From NCBI GenBank assembly GCA_022661535.1, contig JAKULF010000003.1, positions 6,448,001-6,512,000 of the forward strand: a stretch of DNA of 64,000 bases, given 5' to 3'. Each line of letters begins with the position of its first letter. Position 1 is the first letter of the stretch. Made by a program: the position numbers and the translations under genes. The notes under the pieces are model-generated. The model ran no database searches and was not told the origin of the DNA. It saw nothing but the letters and a program-made list of their open reading frames with translations. Source of the stretch: Eutypa lata (taxonomy: Eukaryota; Ascomycota; Sordariomycetes; Xylariales; Diatrypaceae). Positions 51,518-62,367 of the stretch are shown piece by piece.

Positions 51518-52003
51518 CTATATTTGCCGTAGATAAGCTGATTGGTCTATCGCAAGCATCAGGTAAGCTTCGGCCAGGCCTTCGAAAAGAATTGTTGCGA
51601 GTGATGTCTTACCGCCTTCCATCGGGTGATGAATGCCCGTCCTGTTGCATCGCGTTAAAACATTTAAGCCATCAGACAATGTAATGCTTCTAAGCTCTTC
51701 ATAGCGTCTCTTTTCAACCCCAGGCAGTCTCGGAATTCCGAGTATCAGCTTAGGGCATACTCCGGCGGTGAGAATCGGGGGGTTCGGCCCCATAGATCTT
51801 CTATGGAGTCTTGTTCCGGTAGGCCCCGCCGCTCCGTACCCATATATGTCAAAGAAGACCGAAAACTTGTCAGCCATGTATGATACTAGCAGCTGACCCC
51901 CATCATAGTCAGAAACGGTATAATAAACCTCCATAAGGAGTTTTAATATATGACTAGGTGTTGGGACGGGGGCACATTGCGCCGACGCCGACGGTGTTAC
52001 CAC
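51518..52003 (-). CDS. Unrecognised protein fragment (about 160 codons)
   Basis: An open frame that looks protein-like in composition: it contains LKLLMEVYYTVSDYDGGQLL, LILGIPRLPGVEKRRYEEL, DGLNVLTRCNRTGIHH and FEGLAEAYLMLAIDQSAYLR. No ATG starts the frame (52003 is GTG), so an upstream exon or truncation is needed. It lies just downstream of the GATA-like gene on the same strand, with 175 bp between. It could be a separate gene, a 3' exon of its neighbour, or a relic. I do not recognise a family and see no catalytic motif. Confidence 0.3.
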   Translation of the reverse strand: MVTPSASAQCAPVPTPSHILKLLMEVYYTVSDYDGGQLLVSYMADKFSVFFDIYGYGAAGPTGTRLHRRSMGPNPPILTAGVCPKLILGIPRLPGVEKRRYEELRSITLSDGLNVLTRCNRTGIHHPMEGGKTSLATILFEGLAEAYLMLAIDQSAYLRQI

Positions 52004-52177
52004 CCCCGCCCGGGGCTGTTGATTCCGTGAGCGGCTAGGAGGTGGCTCTGCTTTCTAGTCCTTACGGCGTCTCCTATTCGTATAATGTCCCTTCAATATC
52101 AACTGTTCATCAAGCCAGAAGCTCTTTCGTTCAGTCTTCCGTCCATGTGCTCATTATTGATGGCGTAGCAAACTCGT

Positions 52178-53600
52178 TCACACAGGCCCCCGGCGTAAAC
52201 GCTTGGTAGGTCTGGCTGATATTTGGGGTGGTTGTGTTTGTGAGCGGATAGGGGTTTCCTGTGGCTTGAGTTTCCTGCCTTGCTTCGCAAAACCGAGCCT
52301 GCAAGTATTGCAGAGCGGTCTCCGCCGCCACCCGGTCATAGTAGTCATATTGCAGCTACAGCATCGACCAGGCGGAGCTGTGCGTTCAACCGAGTGTTGG
52401 TTTACACCTGTCGACCAACCACCTGTGCTTAATCGAGGTTGTTTAGGCTCAGGCGGTGGTGGAAACGTATTTATTGGCCTAGCTTTGCTAACATCGTGGG
52501 GTGTTGGAAGCGGCGTGTCGCGATGGTCACTAGCAGAACCAGCACTGATCATTGCTAGGTTGATAGAAAGTCAGCTTATTTCACATGTGCTTTCCCCAAT
52601 ACAAAGTCAACTTACTCAAAGGATTGCCCGTCTGTAAATTAGGTGGGCCGACGTAAAATAGTGGAGGATCAGTATCTTCATGAAAAAACGTTTCGAATTC
52701 AGAATTCTGGTCGAACTGGTCAAGCGGCTGTGAAACGTTAGTAAATTCGCGTGACCTCGCTTTCGAAAGATATTCTGACAAAATGGTTAAAATCCCTGTC
52801 TTCACCATATATGGAGGAAGACGTATTTGCATTTGTGTCTTTGTGTGACGTAGAGCCAGCGATTACAGCCTCAGAATTTAAGGAGGGGTTCTCATCGGTG
52901 GAGGATTGTTTTCCCGATAGCGACGGGAGGAGCAAGTTGATACCGCGAATCCCGTTTGAGCGACCGCCTATTCTTGAACCTAGATATGCAAGAGATGCTG
53001 CTGTCCGGGTGCAGTGACTTGCAGTAGAATCTCTGGAGATGGTTAACTTGATTGGGGCATTATGAGCAGGCGACTTTAAAGAACTGAGTGTGAGCCTCTG
53101 TAATGTCACCCGTGAGTTTAAAGGATGAACCTGATCCTGTTCATCCTGTAGTTCATCCTGTAGAGACCGCTCTAGCATTTGGACCCTGGTAAACTTGCGA
53201 ATGATGTTCTCGCTAGCTTTAAGACCTGCTCGTAATGGGTTCTGGAATAATCTACGCTTGCGTCCCCACAATGTCCTCGTGCTAGTATGATGGTAATGTC
53301 GGGTATGTTGGATCTCCTCCTCGTCTCCTAAATCCTCAGTGGTGGACTCTTCTTCGACATCGGAGCCACTCTGGTCGTCGAAGTCGTCCTGGGATTGCGC
53401 TAAGGGTCGCATGAGAGCCTCGGGGGCTATATCGGGATGTCTACCACGCACAAAGTAGCGGATCGAGACAGCATTGCCTTGACTGGTTCGGATCTTTCGG
53501 AGACAATTGAAAGACTTGCTACTGTAACTGGAAAAATGACTGACCTCGGGATCAAACTCAGGTGGTGGGGGTGGGGGAGGAGGGGGGCGAGGCCATAAGC
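52178..53600 (-). CDS. GATA-type zinc-finger-like protein with shortened finger loop
   Basis: At least three exons on the minus strand. The long first frame (to about 52850) is rich in Pro at its start, then acidic (DDFDDQSGSDVEEESTTEDL) and basic. It is joined through an intron ending CTAACGTTTCACAG to PLDQFDQNSEFETFF and LFYVGPPNLQTGNPL, and then through an intron with acceptor AACCTAG to the last exon (SAGSASDHRDTPLPTPHDV and beyond, stop 52178). The C-terminal part contains a zinc-finger-like CCSCNMTTMTGWRRRPLCNT-C, followed by RLGFAKQGRKL. The WRRRP and LCN-C marks are those of GATA factors of the white-collar kind, but the loop between cysteine pairs is 13 residues instead of 17-18. DNA binding is therefore doubtful. 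The N-terminus is not resolved: no ATG was found in frame; 53600 is a possible acceptor-bounded exon start. Confidence 0.5.
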
Positions 53601-54183
53601 CTAGGATGATGCGGTTTCATCAAAGGATTATTGCGGTTCGAGCCAGCATTTTGAAAACTAAGCCTAGAGTGTATATAGCGAGTATATACGGCAATAGTCT
53701 TTTGTTTCGACTTGATCCCTGGGGAGTTACTAGGTGCTGAAGGGATAGGTAGGATGATTATGTGCAATCATGAAGTATTAAATTCGTCGGGCATTAGGTA
53801 GAAATCTACCGGATATCTATAATAATATGCAAGTACGTATTCTTATAGACTGCAGTTCTCTACTAGGTTTGATTAAATAATAATAAGAACTTGAAAGTCA
53901 CTACAAAGATTCGTCAACTTAGTGAATGGGAATGTCAATCCTTGGCGCTGACCACATTGAATTAGGTGAAAAAGCAATCGTGGCGGCAATTCATGTTACC
54001 TCCTGATATCGGAAAGATTTTGTACCGATAGGAGCTGAGAACTGAGATGTCAGCATCAAAGCCTAGTAGTATGAGATATTATTGATTGAGAAAAAAGCAT
54101 AATCATCATATTCTAGCCGGGCCATCTACTTTGCCATTGCTATTCATTGACGATATACTAGAGCCTAAACAAATCTGTTAACT
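53601..54183. other. Divergent intergenic region, no gene seen
   Basis: Between the GATA-like gene (minus) and the Pfs-domain gene (plus). AT-rich. It should carry both promoters, and perhaps a first exon of the GATA-like gene near 53767. Confidence 0.45.
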
Positions 54184-56744
54184 ATGTGCCATGATCTTCA
54201 GCTATTCCTTTTAGACATCAAAAAGCAACTAGATGTCGTCTCATGCTACCGCGATACGCCTGCTCCGCCAGGAGAAGGTTCTGAGTTGGTAACACTTCAT
54301 GCTCAGAGTCACGGCTATCTCCTTATTCTAGATGAATTATATACTACTCTCTCCGGTATGTATGCTGGCTTGGAACTAGGGTACCAGTCTATTAATATGC
54401 GCGCAGCATGCTCAATCCGACCTAATGGCCCTCATCTAGACGGCATATCACTTCCTACTGAATGTCAAAGCCGTCTATGGAAAGTGCCGGCATTTGGCAA
54501 ACCCTGTTCAAAAAATTTAGATCCAGTCGGTTTGAGAACCCGGTCTATGAATATTCAAAAGATCCATCACAGAGGCGCAGATGATGACAATCATGCTGAG
54601 GATGTTTGGAAAAATCCATGTCTAGATACTTGGGTTATCGGCAAAGAACCTTTGATCCTTTTCCAAGGAAATTATCAATCGATTAACCTCTCAGAGGAAA
54701 TCAGTGTCCAGATATCCAGTCGGCTCGAAGAGAAACACTCAACCATATTCATGATAAGTGAGCCATGTTCGCGTGAGTATTTTCTTGATAAAGACGAGAT
54801 GGAGCTCCTGAGGCAGTTGGCGATTCAAGCTCTACGGAAAATCTCAGTTCCATGGAACGCGCCTTTTCTCACAAGGATATCCACGCGATTCCGAAAAGCA
54901 CTGAGCTGCCAAGACTGGTTCGATATCCTAGAGGATATGTTGTCATCAATACCAAGCATATTCGTGATAATTGATGTCGGCATACTATGCGGCAAAGCTG
55001 AGTGTGCGAGAACATGGCCTATTCATTTCCAAAGACTTATCTCGCGCATCAAAAGCAAGGTTGCCACCCATCTATCGGTGATGTTGCTGTCTTGCCGACC
55101 GTTCTCTACAGAGAATATAGATGCCCCTATCATTACGGTCGCCTCAAAACCAGGAGAGTTCTTCTGTTAGGAAGGTATTTCCCCCAAACAGCGGATGAAT
55201 CATATACCACATCTTCCAGAGTTACTACCAAAGAGGAGACAGAGCATTCAAGAAAAGGTTAGTTCGGCAACCAGGTTAGAGGAACATCCTAACAGTCCCA
55301 CCCCGGAAGCAAAAATAAACTACGATTGCATTGACTCCCTAGATGATTCAAGGAGAGTGCGATTGAGGACGGCGATGAATACTGCACCACAAGAAGTCCT
55401 TCCCGCAGGTTTTCCTTTTCCGTCCCAATGTATTGGTGAGGATGGAATAGATTCTAGCACCTTAGGAGAGACAACCCACGTCTCAAACACTGGCAACCAC
55501 AATGACAAGAGTGTGGCAGAGTTCTCTCCTACGACACCACGTTCTCCATCTTACCGCCACGGTTTCAAAATTGCCATTATTTGTGCTTTGACGTTAGAGG
55601 CGGATGCTGTTGAAACCCTATTTGATCAACATTGGGACACCCATATTTATGGTAAGTCAGAAGGAGACACGAATGCTTATTCTTTTGGCATGATTGGCCT
55701 TCATAATGTGGTATTAGTGCATATTCCCGGGATGGGGAAAGGAAATGCTGCGACTGCAGCTGCGAGTTGTCGTGCTAGCTTTCCGGGCATCAGACTTGCA
55801 CTGGTGGTTGGGATTTGTGGAGGAGTACCGTTTACGCGACATTCCGGGGAAATCTTACTGGGGGATGTCATAATAAGCGATGCACTCGTTCAGTACGACT
55901 TTGGAAGGCAATTCCCCGACGGGTTCAGAAGGAAAGAAACGGCGCTTGACAATCTGAGGAAACCTCCAGATGCAATCAGAAGCCTCTTATCTAAGCTTAA
56001 AGGCCGAAGAGCACAGAAGATGCTTCGTGAGCGAACAAACTCGCACCTCGAGACCTTGCACCGAGAACTTGGAGAATGCGCAGTATATCCAGGGACAAAG
56101 GATGACAAACTTTTCCAATCTACATATCGCCATAAACATCAAGGATCAACCTGTACCCACTGCACAGTTTTGGAGGATGGCTTGAGTATCGTGTGTGATA
56201 TGGCTCGTACATCGACTTGCGAAATACTTGGATGTGATCTAAACCAGCTGGTTCTTCGCAAACGACACAGACAGGCCACAAGCAGCACCGGGAGCTCACA
56301 ACGGCTTCCCCAACCTATGATGCACTTTGGTACCTTCGCATCGGGAGATACAGTCATGAAATCTGGCGAGGATCGTGACAAGATAGCAGCACAAGAAAAC
56401 GTCATCGCGTTCGAAATGGAGGGCGCAGGGGTATGGGAGATATTTCCCAGTGTCATCATAAAAGGCGTTTGCGACTACGCAGATAGTCACAAGAGTAAAA
56501 GGTGGCAAGAGGTGAGTAAATCGCAGCGTTATTTATACCCCATAGCCTGTTCCGAGACCAGATCTATTTGCCAATGAGGAGCTTCCCCCCTTATAACATA
56601 ACCTAGAGCTTCCAAATCATCACTAATTTATCTAGAAGAAGAGAAGGCTAACCTTAGATGCTGTAGTATGCTGCAGCTACTGCTGCCGCTTGTATGAAAG
56701 CCTTTCTCGAGAATTGGGTAACTCCTATCTCAGTTTACCAATGA
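54184..56744 (+). CDS. Pfs (purine/uridine phosphorylase) domain protein with NTPase-like N-domain, cut by in-frame TAG
   Basis: Two long open frames, 54184-55170 and 55195-56511, lie in the same reading frame and are separated by one TAG at 55168. The second continues through an intron (56512-56666) to YAAATAAACMKAFLENW and a stop at 56742. The N-part resembles the degenerate NTPase-like module of fungal incompatibility-type proteins (WFDILEDMLSSIPSIFVIID, LISRIKSKVATHLSVMLLS). The C-part is a nucleoside phosphorylase fold: FKIAIICALTLEADAVETLF, LVHIPGMGKGNAATAAASCR, LALVVGICGGVP, GDVIISDALVQYDFGRQFPD, VIAFEMEGAGVWE and IKGVCDYADSHKSKRWQE. A Cys-rich insert (CTHCTV...CDM...CEILGC) is typical of the fungal group. 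These proteins are usually linked to self/non-self recognition. It may be one gene broken by a nonsense mutation, or a rare intron; I favour the mutation. Confidence 0.65.
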
Positions 56745-57249
56745 CCGTCACGGCATTACGGAGAGTGTAGGCATCCGATTAGTTATACCTTTCAATTATT
56801 CAAACCTATTGACAAGGGTATTGTTTAATAACATAATGATCTCTTCATAGAGGAATGGGTTTCTATATTCTAGAGTACTGGTTGTGGTAAACTCATATAT
56901 AAAGTCTTTGTATCGGTCTCTGTCAAATAAAACAAGAGAATTGGACATATATGCTAATAACCGAATCGTTGCCATTTAACAGTTTCGGCAACACTTCCCT
57001 AGAATGTAACCTCGCATATTAGTTCTGAATTGGGGGCGAAAAGTCACGCGATCACACAGCCTCCCCAAAAGCTTAGCTGCATGTAGAAGAAGAAGGCTGT
57101 CTATCCATCGAGTGTTCCTTGAATTTTAACCTTCTCATTGTTATTGTCAACTTAACCCCTTGGAACTAAGGCAGAAGCAGTTGTCGAAGCTTCCGAGAGT
57201 TGTACGAAACCGATTCATATTGTGATATTTCACCTAATTACTTATGTAT
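56745..57249. other. Intergenic, no gene seen
   Basis: About 500 AT-rich bases between the Pfs-domain gene and the AAA+ N-terminal half. No feature beyond possible terminator and promoter sequence. Confidence 0.5.
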
Positions 57250-58309
57250 AATGGTTTATCAAGGCAAGCGACAGCGACGGCGACAATCCTCCTCGAGCAA
57301 CTCGGAAAGCGGTCATTTATCTGGTAAGAACCTCCAAAGTATTGTCTTACGGAAAAATGGGGATGCGTCTAACAAGCATGAGATATTTCCTCGAGTCGAG
57401 TTGAGTCGCGAACTCGGTACACTTTGACAATTGACTGGCGTGAAGTGATATGTCGCTTCCTAGGAAAACCTAGTGCGTTGACAAATGATGAGATCCTTGA
57501 TGCACTAGAGGCCACATCTGGTGACTTAAGAGATGTGAAGCGCTTGAAGGTTAGGGAGTCTGCCCATCACAGTCCACCAAGGTTTCAGGTATTTCACCAA
57601 ATCCAATGTGCTCATGGTGAGAGCGGGTTATACGAGGACCGTCCTTGGGTGGTGGAGAGCGGCCCATATCTGGCCCATTTGAGAGGGAGTAATGCAATCC
57701 GCAATCTTGAGCTTTATCTTAAGAAGAACAAGGACATTACGTTGATCGTCTATTAACAATTCGAATAAGGTTCGAGATGGTTAACCAATGGTTAACCATT
57801 AATAAACTACCAGTAAATAATTTAAAAATAAGGCAACTTACCGTAATTTAAAAAATCCATAGTTAATTATTTCTTTAATTTTATTAATAAATAATGCATC
57901 GATAACGCATAATTAATTATAATTTTTTAAACTTATAATTAATTACGTATTATTTATTAATAAAATTAAAGAAATGGTTAATTATAAAAAAAAAAACCAT
58001 TAATTACTTATGGGTTAAAAAAAACGAATGGATAAGTGGTTAATACAAACCTTACAATTTGAATATTATAAAAACCCACCCCTTATCCATAATTCTACAA
58101 ACAACAAAGCGAGATACGATATGAACCCTAATGACTTGATGACTATGGAATACGTTTCTATCGTTTCCGAGGAGCTTTAATTGGCACTTATAGAGGTTTC
58201 CCACTCCGCGCTCAAAGGAACCGTACACCTTGACTTTGAGAATAGCACCGTCAACCAAGTTGCCTATCCATACCTTTGGTGGTTTCACCGTCGCGTAGAA
58301 ATAGAAAAA
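57250..58309 (+). pseudogene. N-terminal half of an AAA+ ATPase (DUF7025-type family), broken
   Basis: Starts at ATG 57250 (MVYQGKRQRRRQSS). Family sequence appears in order: TIDWREVICRFLG, LTNDEILDALEATSGDLRDV, PPRFQVFHQIQCAHG, RPWVVESGPYLAHLRGS and IRNLELYLKKNKDITLIVY. After an AT-rich insertion (about 57757-58070) it resumes as DLMTMEYVSIVSEEL, VSHSALKGTVHLDFEN and NQVAYPYLWWFHRR, ending with VEIEK and a stop at 58310. Three lesions are visible: a frame change near 57415 between SRELGT and TIDWREV, the insertion, and an in-frame TAA at 58178. In family members WWFHRR is followed closely by the SVFQDYL segment, which is exactly where the gene at 33.2-35.5 kb begins. No AAA core follows here. 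I infer that it is the severed front half of that gene. Confidence 0.7.
57863..57986. repeat. AT-rich foldback (inverted repeat) element
   Basis: Left arm 57863-57922 and right arm 57933-57986 are reverse complements over most of their length (for example taattttattaataaataa against ttatttattaataaaatta), with a spacer of about 10 bp and one gap of about 10 bp in the right arm. Outer sequence (tggttaacc copies at 57780 and ggttaataca-like at 58040) suggests a larger element of about 270 bp. It sits inside the AAA+ N-terminal half. MITE or RIP-mutated insertion; no coding capacity. Confidence 0.75.
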
Positions 58310-58574
58310 TAAAAATTTTCCATTCCGTACCGCAGTTGTTAATCATCATCACCCTCGCCATCCGTTACAATCGTCTTCGCCGGTGCCGTCGTGAACCACC
58401 ACCACCACCACCATCATCATGATGCGTCATCGAAGGCATAAAATCAACCTTGAGTCCTATTTCGGGTCCCGCGGTTCCATATCCCCATTCGGGGTAAGGA
58501 TGGGGGTATGAGCGGGCTTCGGCTCGAATCTCCAGTTCGAAGCGACGGGGAACCATCTTGAAAAAGGCTTCTCT

Positions 58575-59519
58575 CTATGACTGCTTTTTCTTGCCCTTGT
58601 AGAGGTAGCTGTGAACGCTTCGTTAGTTTCCCTCGCTATGCGTAGTTTTCTCGTCTCCGATGTAGATTTCTTTTTTATTTATTTAAAAATGGTAAAAAGA
58701 CACTCGAACTCACCCTCCCAACAGACCCTCCACCACACCAACCAAGCTCACGACGCCGAACCCAACGCCCAGACTCTTCCAATCCAGGCGTCCGCGCTCG
58801 TACAGCCCGAAGCCCTTGTAGCCCAGGTAGCCGCCGAGGCCGACGACCGCGGCGATGTTCCCGATGGCCAGGGCGCTCGTGGCGCCGTCAGACAGCTCGC
58901 CGAACCACTTCGTCAGGACGCTGTCGGCGCGTCCGGCGCCGCGGCGGCTCTTCTTCTTGGCCAAGTCGGCCTCGGCCCGCGCCCGCGCCGCTGCGTCCTC
59001 GAGCTCGTGTCGCGCCGCTTGCGTGTCGGTCTGGATTTCCTGCTCGTTGAAGTCCGAGGGCACCGTGCGCACCGACGGCGTGTCGACGTCCACCAGGGAC
59101 GAGGTGCTGGCCGATTCGTCCGTCATGATCTGGGGGGGTTGAGGGGCCGCGGCCTATGTGGGGCAGAGGTTAGTTGGGTAATTACGGTTTTGGGGGGGGG
59201 GGGGGGGGGTTTCGAAGTTGGAGGAGATGGAAAAGGACGAGGTATTATTGATGAGGTGGTTGAAAGGAGGTGATAGATTAGGTAGGGAAGAGCTGGACTG
59301 AATATTTCTTTCTGGTGGTTCTAAGGAAATGAAGGAAGGCATGATATGGTACATACCTCCTCTGGAGACTGCTTCCGTCCCGATGCTGCAACGTCTGCGT
59401 ATGACACTGTGGAAGAGAGATTCTGTTAGTTATGCAATAGCTATAGCTGACACTCTTCTTTTCCATACCAATAAGACAGTAAGGTCAGTCAATAATAATA
59501 CATGCAGGATCTACTTACT
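58575..59519 (-). CDS. Mitochondrial outer-membrane OM14-like protein
   Basis: Four exons: 59519 (one base), 59406-59357, 59153-58714 and 58608-58575, giving 174 residues. The start codon is split: the A is the last base of the first exon (donor gtaagt at 59518) and TG begins the next (acceptor at 59407), giving MSYADVAASGRKQSPEE. The next exon continues AAAPQPPQIMTDESASTSS; MTDE at 59126 is an alternative later start. DTPSVRTVPSDFNEQEIQTD and an Ala/Arg/Glu-rich helix precede two hydrophobic segments (ALAIGNIAAVVGLGGYLGY and LGVGFGVVSLVGVVEGLLGG), with the end YLYKGKKKQS encoded by the last exon. This architecture is that of OM14, an outer-membrane protein reported as a ribosome receptor in yeast. 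The intron 59154-59356 contains 18 consecutive C on the coding strand as pyrimidine tract. Confidence 0.8.
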
Positions 59520-60718
59520 GTTGATTATGGGTATCGAAGAGGGGGATGGATTTGGTGGAGAATATGCTGAATATGTGTGTATGTTGTGTGGATGGTATTC
59601 TTGAAGGATCACCAACAAGAAAAGAGGGATGAGATGAGGTTAAGGTAAAGTTGACCGGTCACACGAAGTTTTTTGATTTCTGTATGGTCAAGTGAGAAAA
59701 GAAGAGGAAAGAGAAAAAAACATGTGATGTGAATGGCGGTATGTACCTCACTCAAACTCGTGCAGAAAAGCTCTTCAAGTTCCAGTCCGCACCTGATCGA
59801 ATCAATCATTGGAGCTTTCCTTCCTTGCTTTACCCGGGACACCTTCTTCTGCCCACCAGCCCACTACGGTACTACAGGTATGACGTCTTCAATCGTACGT
59901 ATATGTGCATATATCGGGTTGATGCTGTGGGGCGGGAACATGACGTTATCGGTTGGGGTCATAGTTACCAAGCTGATCGATTATCATGTCGATAGTCCTC
60001 CGATCTACATGTACGGGAAAGTACACAATAATTATGCATTTCAGATCATCGAGATGCATAATGTTTTTAATGAGAATGGCAATTTGTTATATCTGGCAGA
60101 AATACATATCATATCCTATTTTAAGCAATAGAAGAATGCCTTAGAGTCTTGTCTACACCTAGTGACAACAGGCCCTTATATTATCCTTCAGACATCAGTA
60201 TATAATGCTTCTTTCGAGAGATCTGATACCACCAGAGTTTTCTTGATTATATCGAAGCTCATGTTCTCCATTTGTTTCGGAAATACCAGCTCTTAACTAC
60301 GTCGCTATAAACTTCCATTGCTAGTAAAGGTAATTACGCCTATTCGGATATCTCACCAAATGCGTTGATGCATGTCGATTTGGGTAACACATGTTAGAGA
60401 ACACTAGAACCTAAACTACTGGTCTCGTGTATATATATTACACCAGCAAGATCTTCATGAAGTGGATGGCGTCTCTATTATGACTCGTTGATATCGTCTA
60501 AGCTATACATAGATACATGTAGTATACAACTCATGAACACACATAGGCAAAGGGCTTCAAGAAGCGTCCTACGGTAGATAGGAGATATCTATCTGTTTCA
60601 CGAAGTTTTAACCCTACAACTAGGGAAAATAACCCCAGCCCAGGCATGACAATCCAAAATCACCCCGTTACTGGTAATAGATTTGTCTTGTACGGTTTGA
60701 TTGCCACCTTGCTGGAAC
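59520..60718. other. Intergenic, no gene seen
   Basis: Contains the 5' untranslated part and promoter of the OM14-like gene. A 132-codon frame near 59733 has no recognisable character. Nothing else supportable. Confidence 0.5.
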
Positions 60719-61829
60719 TTATTCCGGTGAAGCAGTATCCTTCACCTCTTCCGGCAATTCGCTACCAGTTGGCACCTTTGATTTTTTGGCGTCTCTAGCG
60801 GAAGGTTTCCTGCCCTCGGATGCATTTCTCCTCTCATCGGCAGCAGGTCTCGCCCTTGCCGTTTCCGCTGGCGCCTGTTGTGCTGGTGTCGCTGCCGCCG
60901 CTTCCGGTGCATCATCTAGGGGAGCCTGAGCCTCGGCTTCTTCGTCGTCATTCAGCTCTTCGCCGTAAACCTCGGGGTGGAGGCGGAAGCAATCTTGCAT
61001 ATGTCTAATGATCCCACGTCAGCACCGTTCCCACTTCCACCTGAAAACCAAGATCTCGCATGACTAAAAACAAAGGCGGAGGGGGGGGACACCTACTGGA
61101 ACTTGTCAATGCAGTCCATGCCCTTAGGCTCCTCATTTGAGTACACGAAACAGCTAAACGCAGCCTTGAACTCCTCTCCACAGGGGCCATGCGCCATGCC
61201 CCCAAGGCAGGGGCAGTCCCAGTTGATCTCGCCCGTCTCCGGGTTGAAGGCGCCCTGCTGACCGGCCTCCTCTTCTAAAGCCTCTGGACTACCCTCGGCG
61301 GCGGTGGTGGTAGTGGCACCTGTTGGTGGCAATTCCTGGGCGCCGGTCGTGACGTCTTGTGCTGGGGCCGTCGGGGCCGTCGTATCGGAGAGCGCCGGAT
61401 CAGGCGTCGGCGTCGCGGGGGATACGGCCTTCTGGAGTCGTGCCTCGGCTTCTCGCCGCTTCTGGGCCACTACGGCTTCAACGGTTGGTAGGTCTTCGTC
61501 GGAGAACTGGGCGGGGGGTTCTATCGTCTTGGCTGTAGATTTACATAGACGTTAGTCGTACGGACATTACACCCACACGAGGCGGATATAGTCATTTCTA
61601 GAAGGGGACGTCGCATACACACTGGCTCCTCCGCAAACGCATTGCTGGTGTTATAGTAGTACACGGCACCGACGGCGATACCCCATCTCAAAGCCGAACT
61701 CTTCCAGCTCCGGGACTTTTTGGCTGGGGTCGTCGAGGCGAGCCGTCGTCCGCCGGCGGCTTTTACGGCGGCGCTCTGTCGGAGGGAATTGGCGATGCGC
61801 GGAGACGACCGCAGCGCCGACCGATACAT
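60719..61829 (-). CDS. MIA40: Mitochondrial intermembrane-space oxidoreductase MIA40
   Basis: Catalyses oxidative folding of small Cys-motif proteins imported into the intermembrane space, with ERV1 as re-oxidant. Three exons (61829-61619, 61532-61097, 61004-60719) encode 310 residues. The N-terminus is an Arg/Ser/Ala presequence ([18 protein letters not shown]) followed by a single helix ([14 protein letters not shown]), as expected for the membrane-anchored fungal form. The catalytic core near residue 175 has the redox motif W-D-C-P-C, then GGMAHGPC and two CX9C helices ([11 protein letters not shown] and CIDKFQHMQDC). The second is completed across intron 2. The tail is Glu/Ala/Pro-rich and variable. 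Intron 1 can use donor GTATGC at 61618, giving [15 protein letters not shown]; a donor four bases earlier breaks the frame. Head-to-head with the NIF3-like gene. Confidence 0.95.
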
Positions 61830-62367
61830 TGTGAAATTTATATGTGTGTAATGATGAGTGATTAAATGTAGTGAGGGCAAGGAATTGTCTCGAGGAGAGT
61901 TGTCCTGGCAGAGAAAAACGCAGCAGTAGTTGGTTTGTAAGCAACGGAAATATTGGAAATCGTCACTTTTCAATTCCAAAAATTTAGTTACAGCCCGTCC
62001 GTTAATTAGCTAGTTAATTGTATGAATGTACATACAGCACCTGCGCTATCTTAACTCGGCGACTTAATTGGTTGGCGTCATAGTGAGAAGCTTGGGCCAC
62101 CGCTAATCACTTATCTTGATGTCGGTATCCGATATCTGATAACAGGGGATATACCACATGGAGGTGAATGTGTACATAGCAGCATAGGTACTTCGAAACT
62201 TAGAGTCAGGTCTTCTCATCATCGATCCAGACAGTTTTGGACATGTTCGAGACCATTATGGAATATGTATTTTACAGTATATCACCAAAGTTTCTCTTAT
62301 CATATTAAAATAATATTATCTTGTTCATAAGCTCTTTCTGTTCTGTCAGGGAGGGTCGAAAGTAGTA
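61830..62367. promoter_or_regulatory. Shared divergent promoter region (MIA40 / NIF3-like)
   Basis: 538 bp between two divergently transcribed start codons. No single factor site stands out by eye. Both transcripts must start here unless one has a distant leader. Confidence 0.5.
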
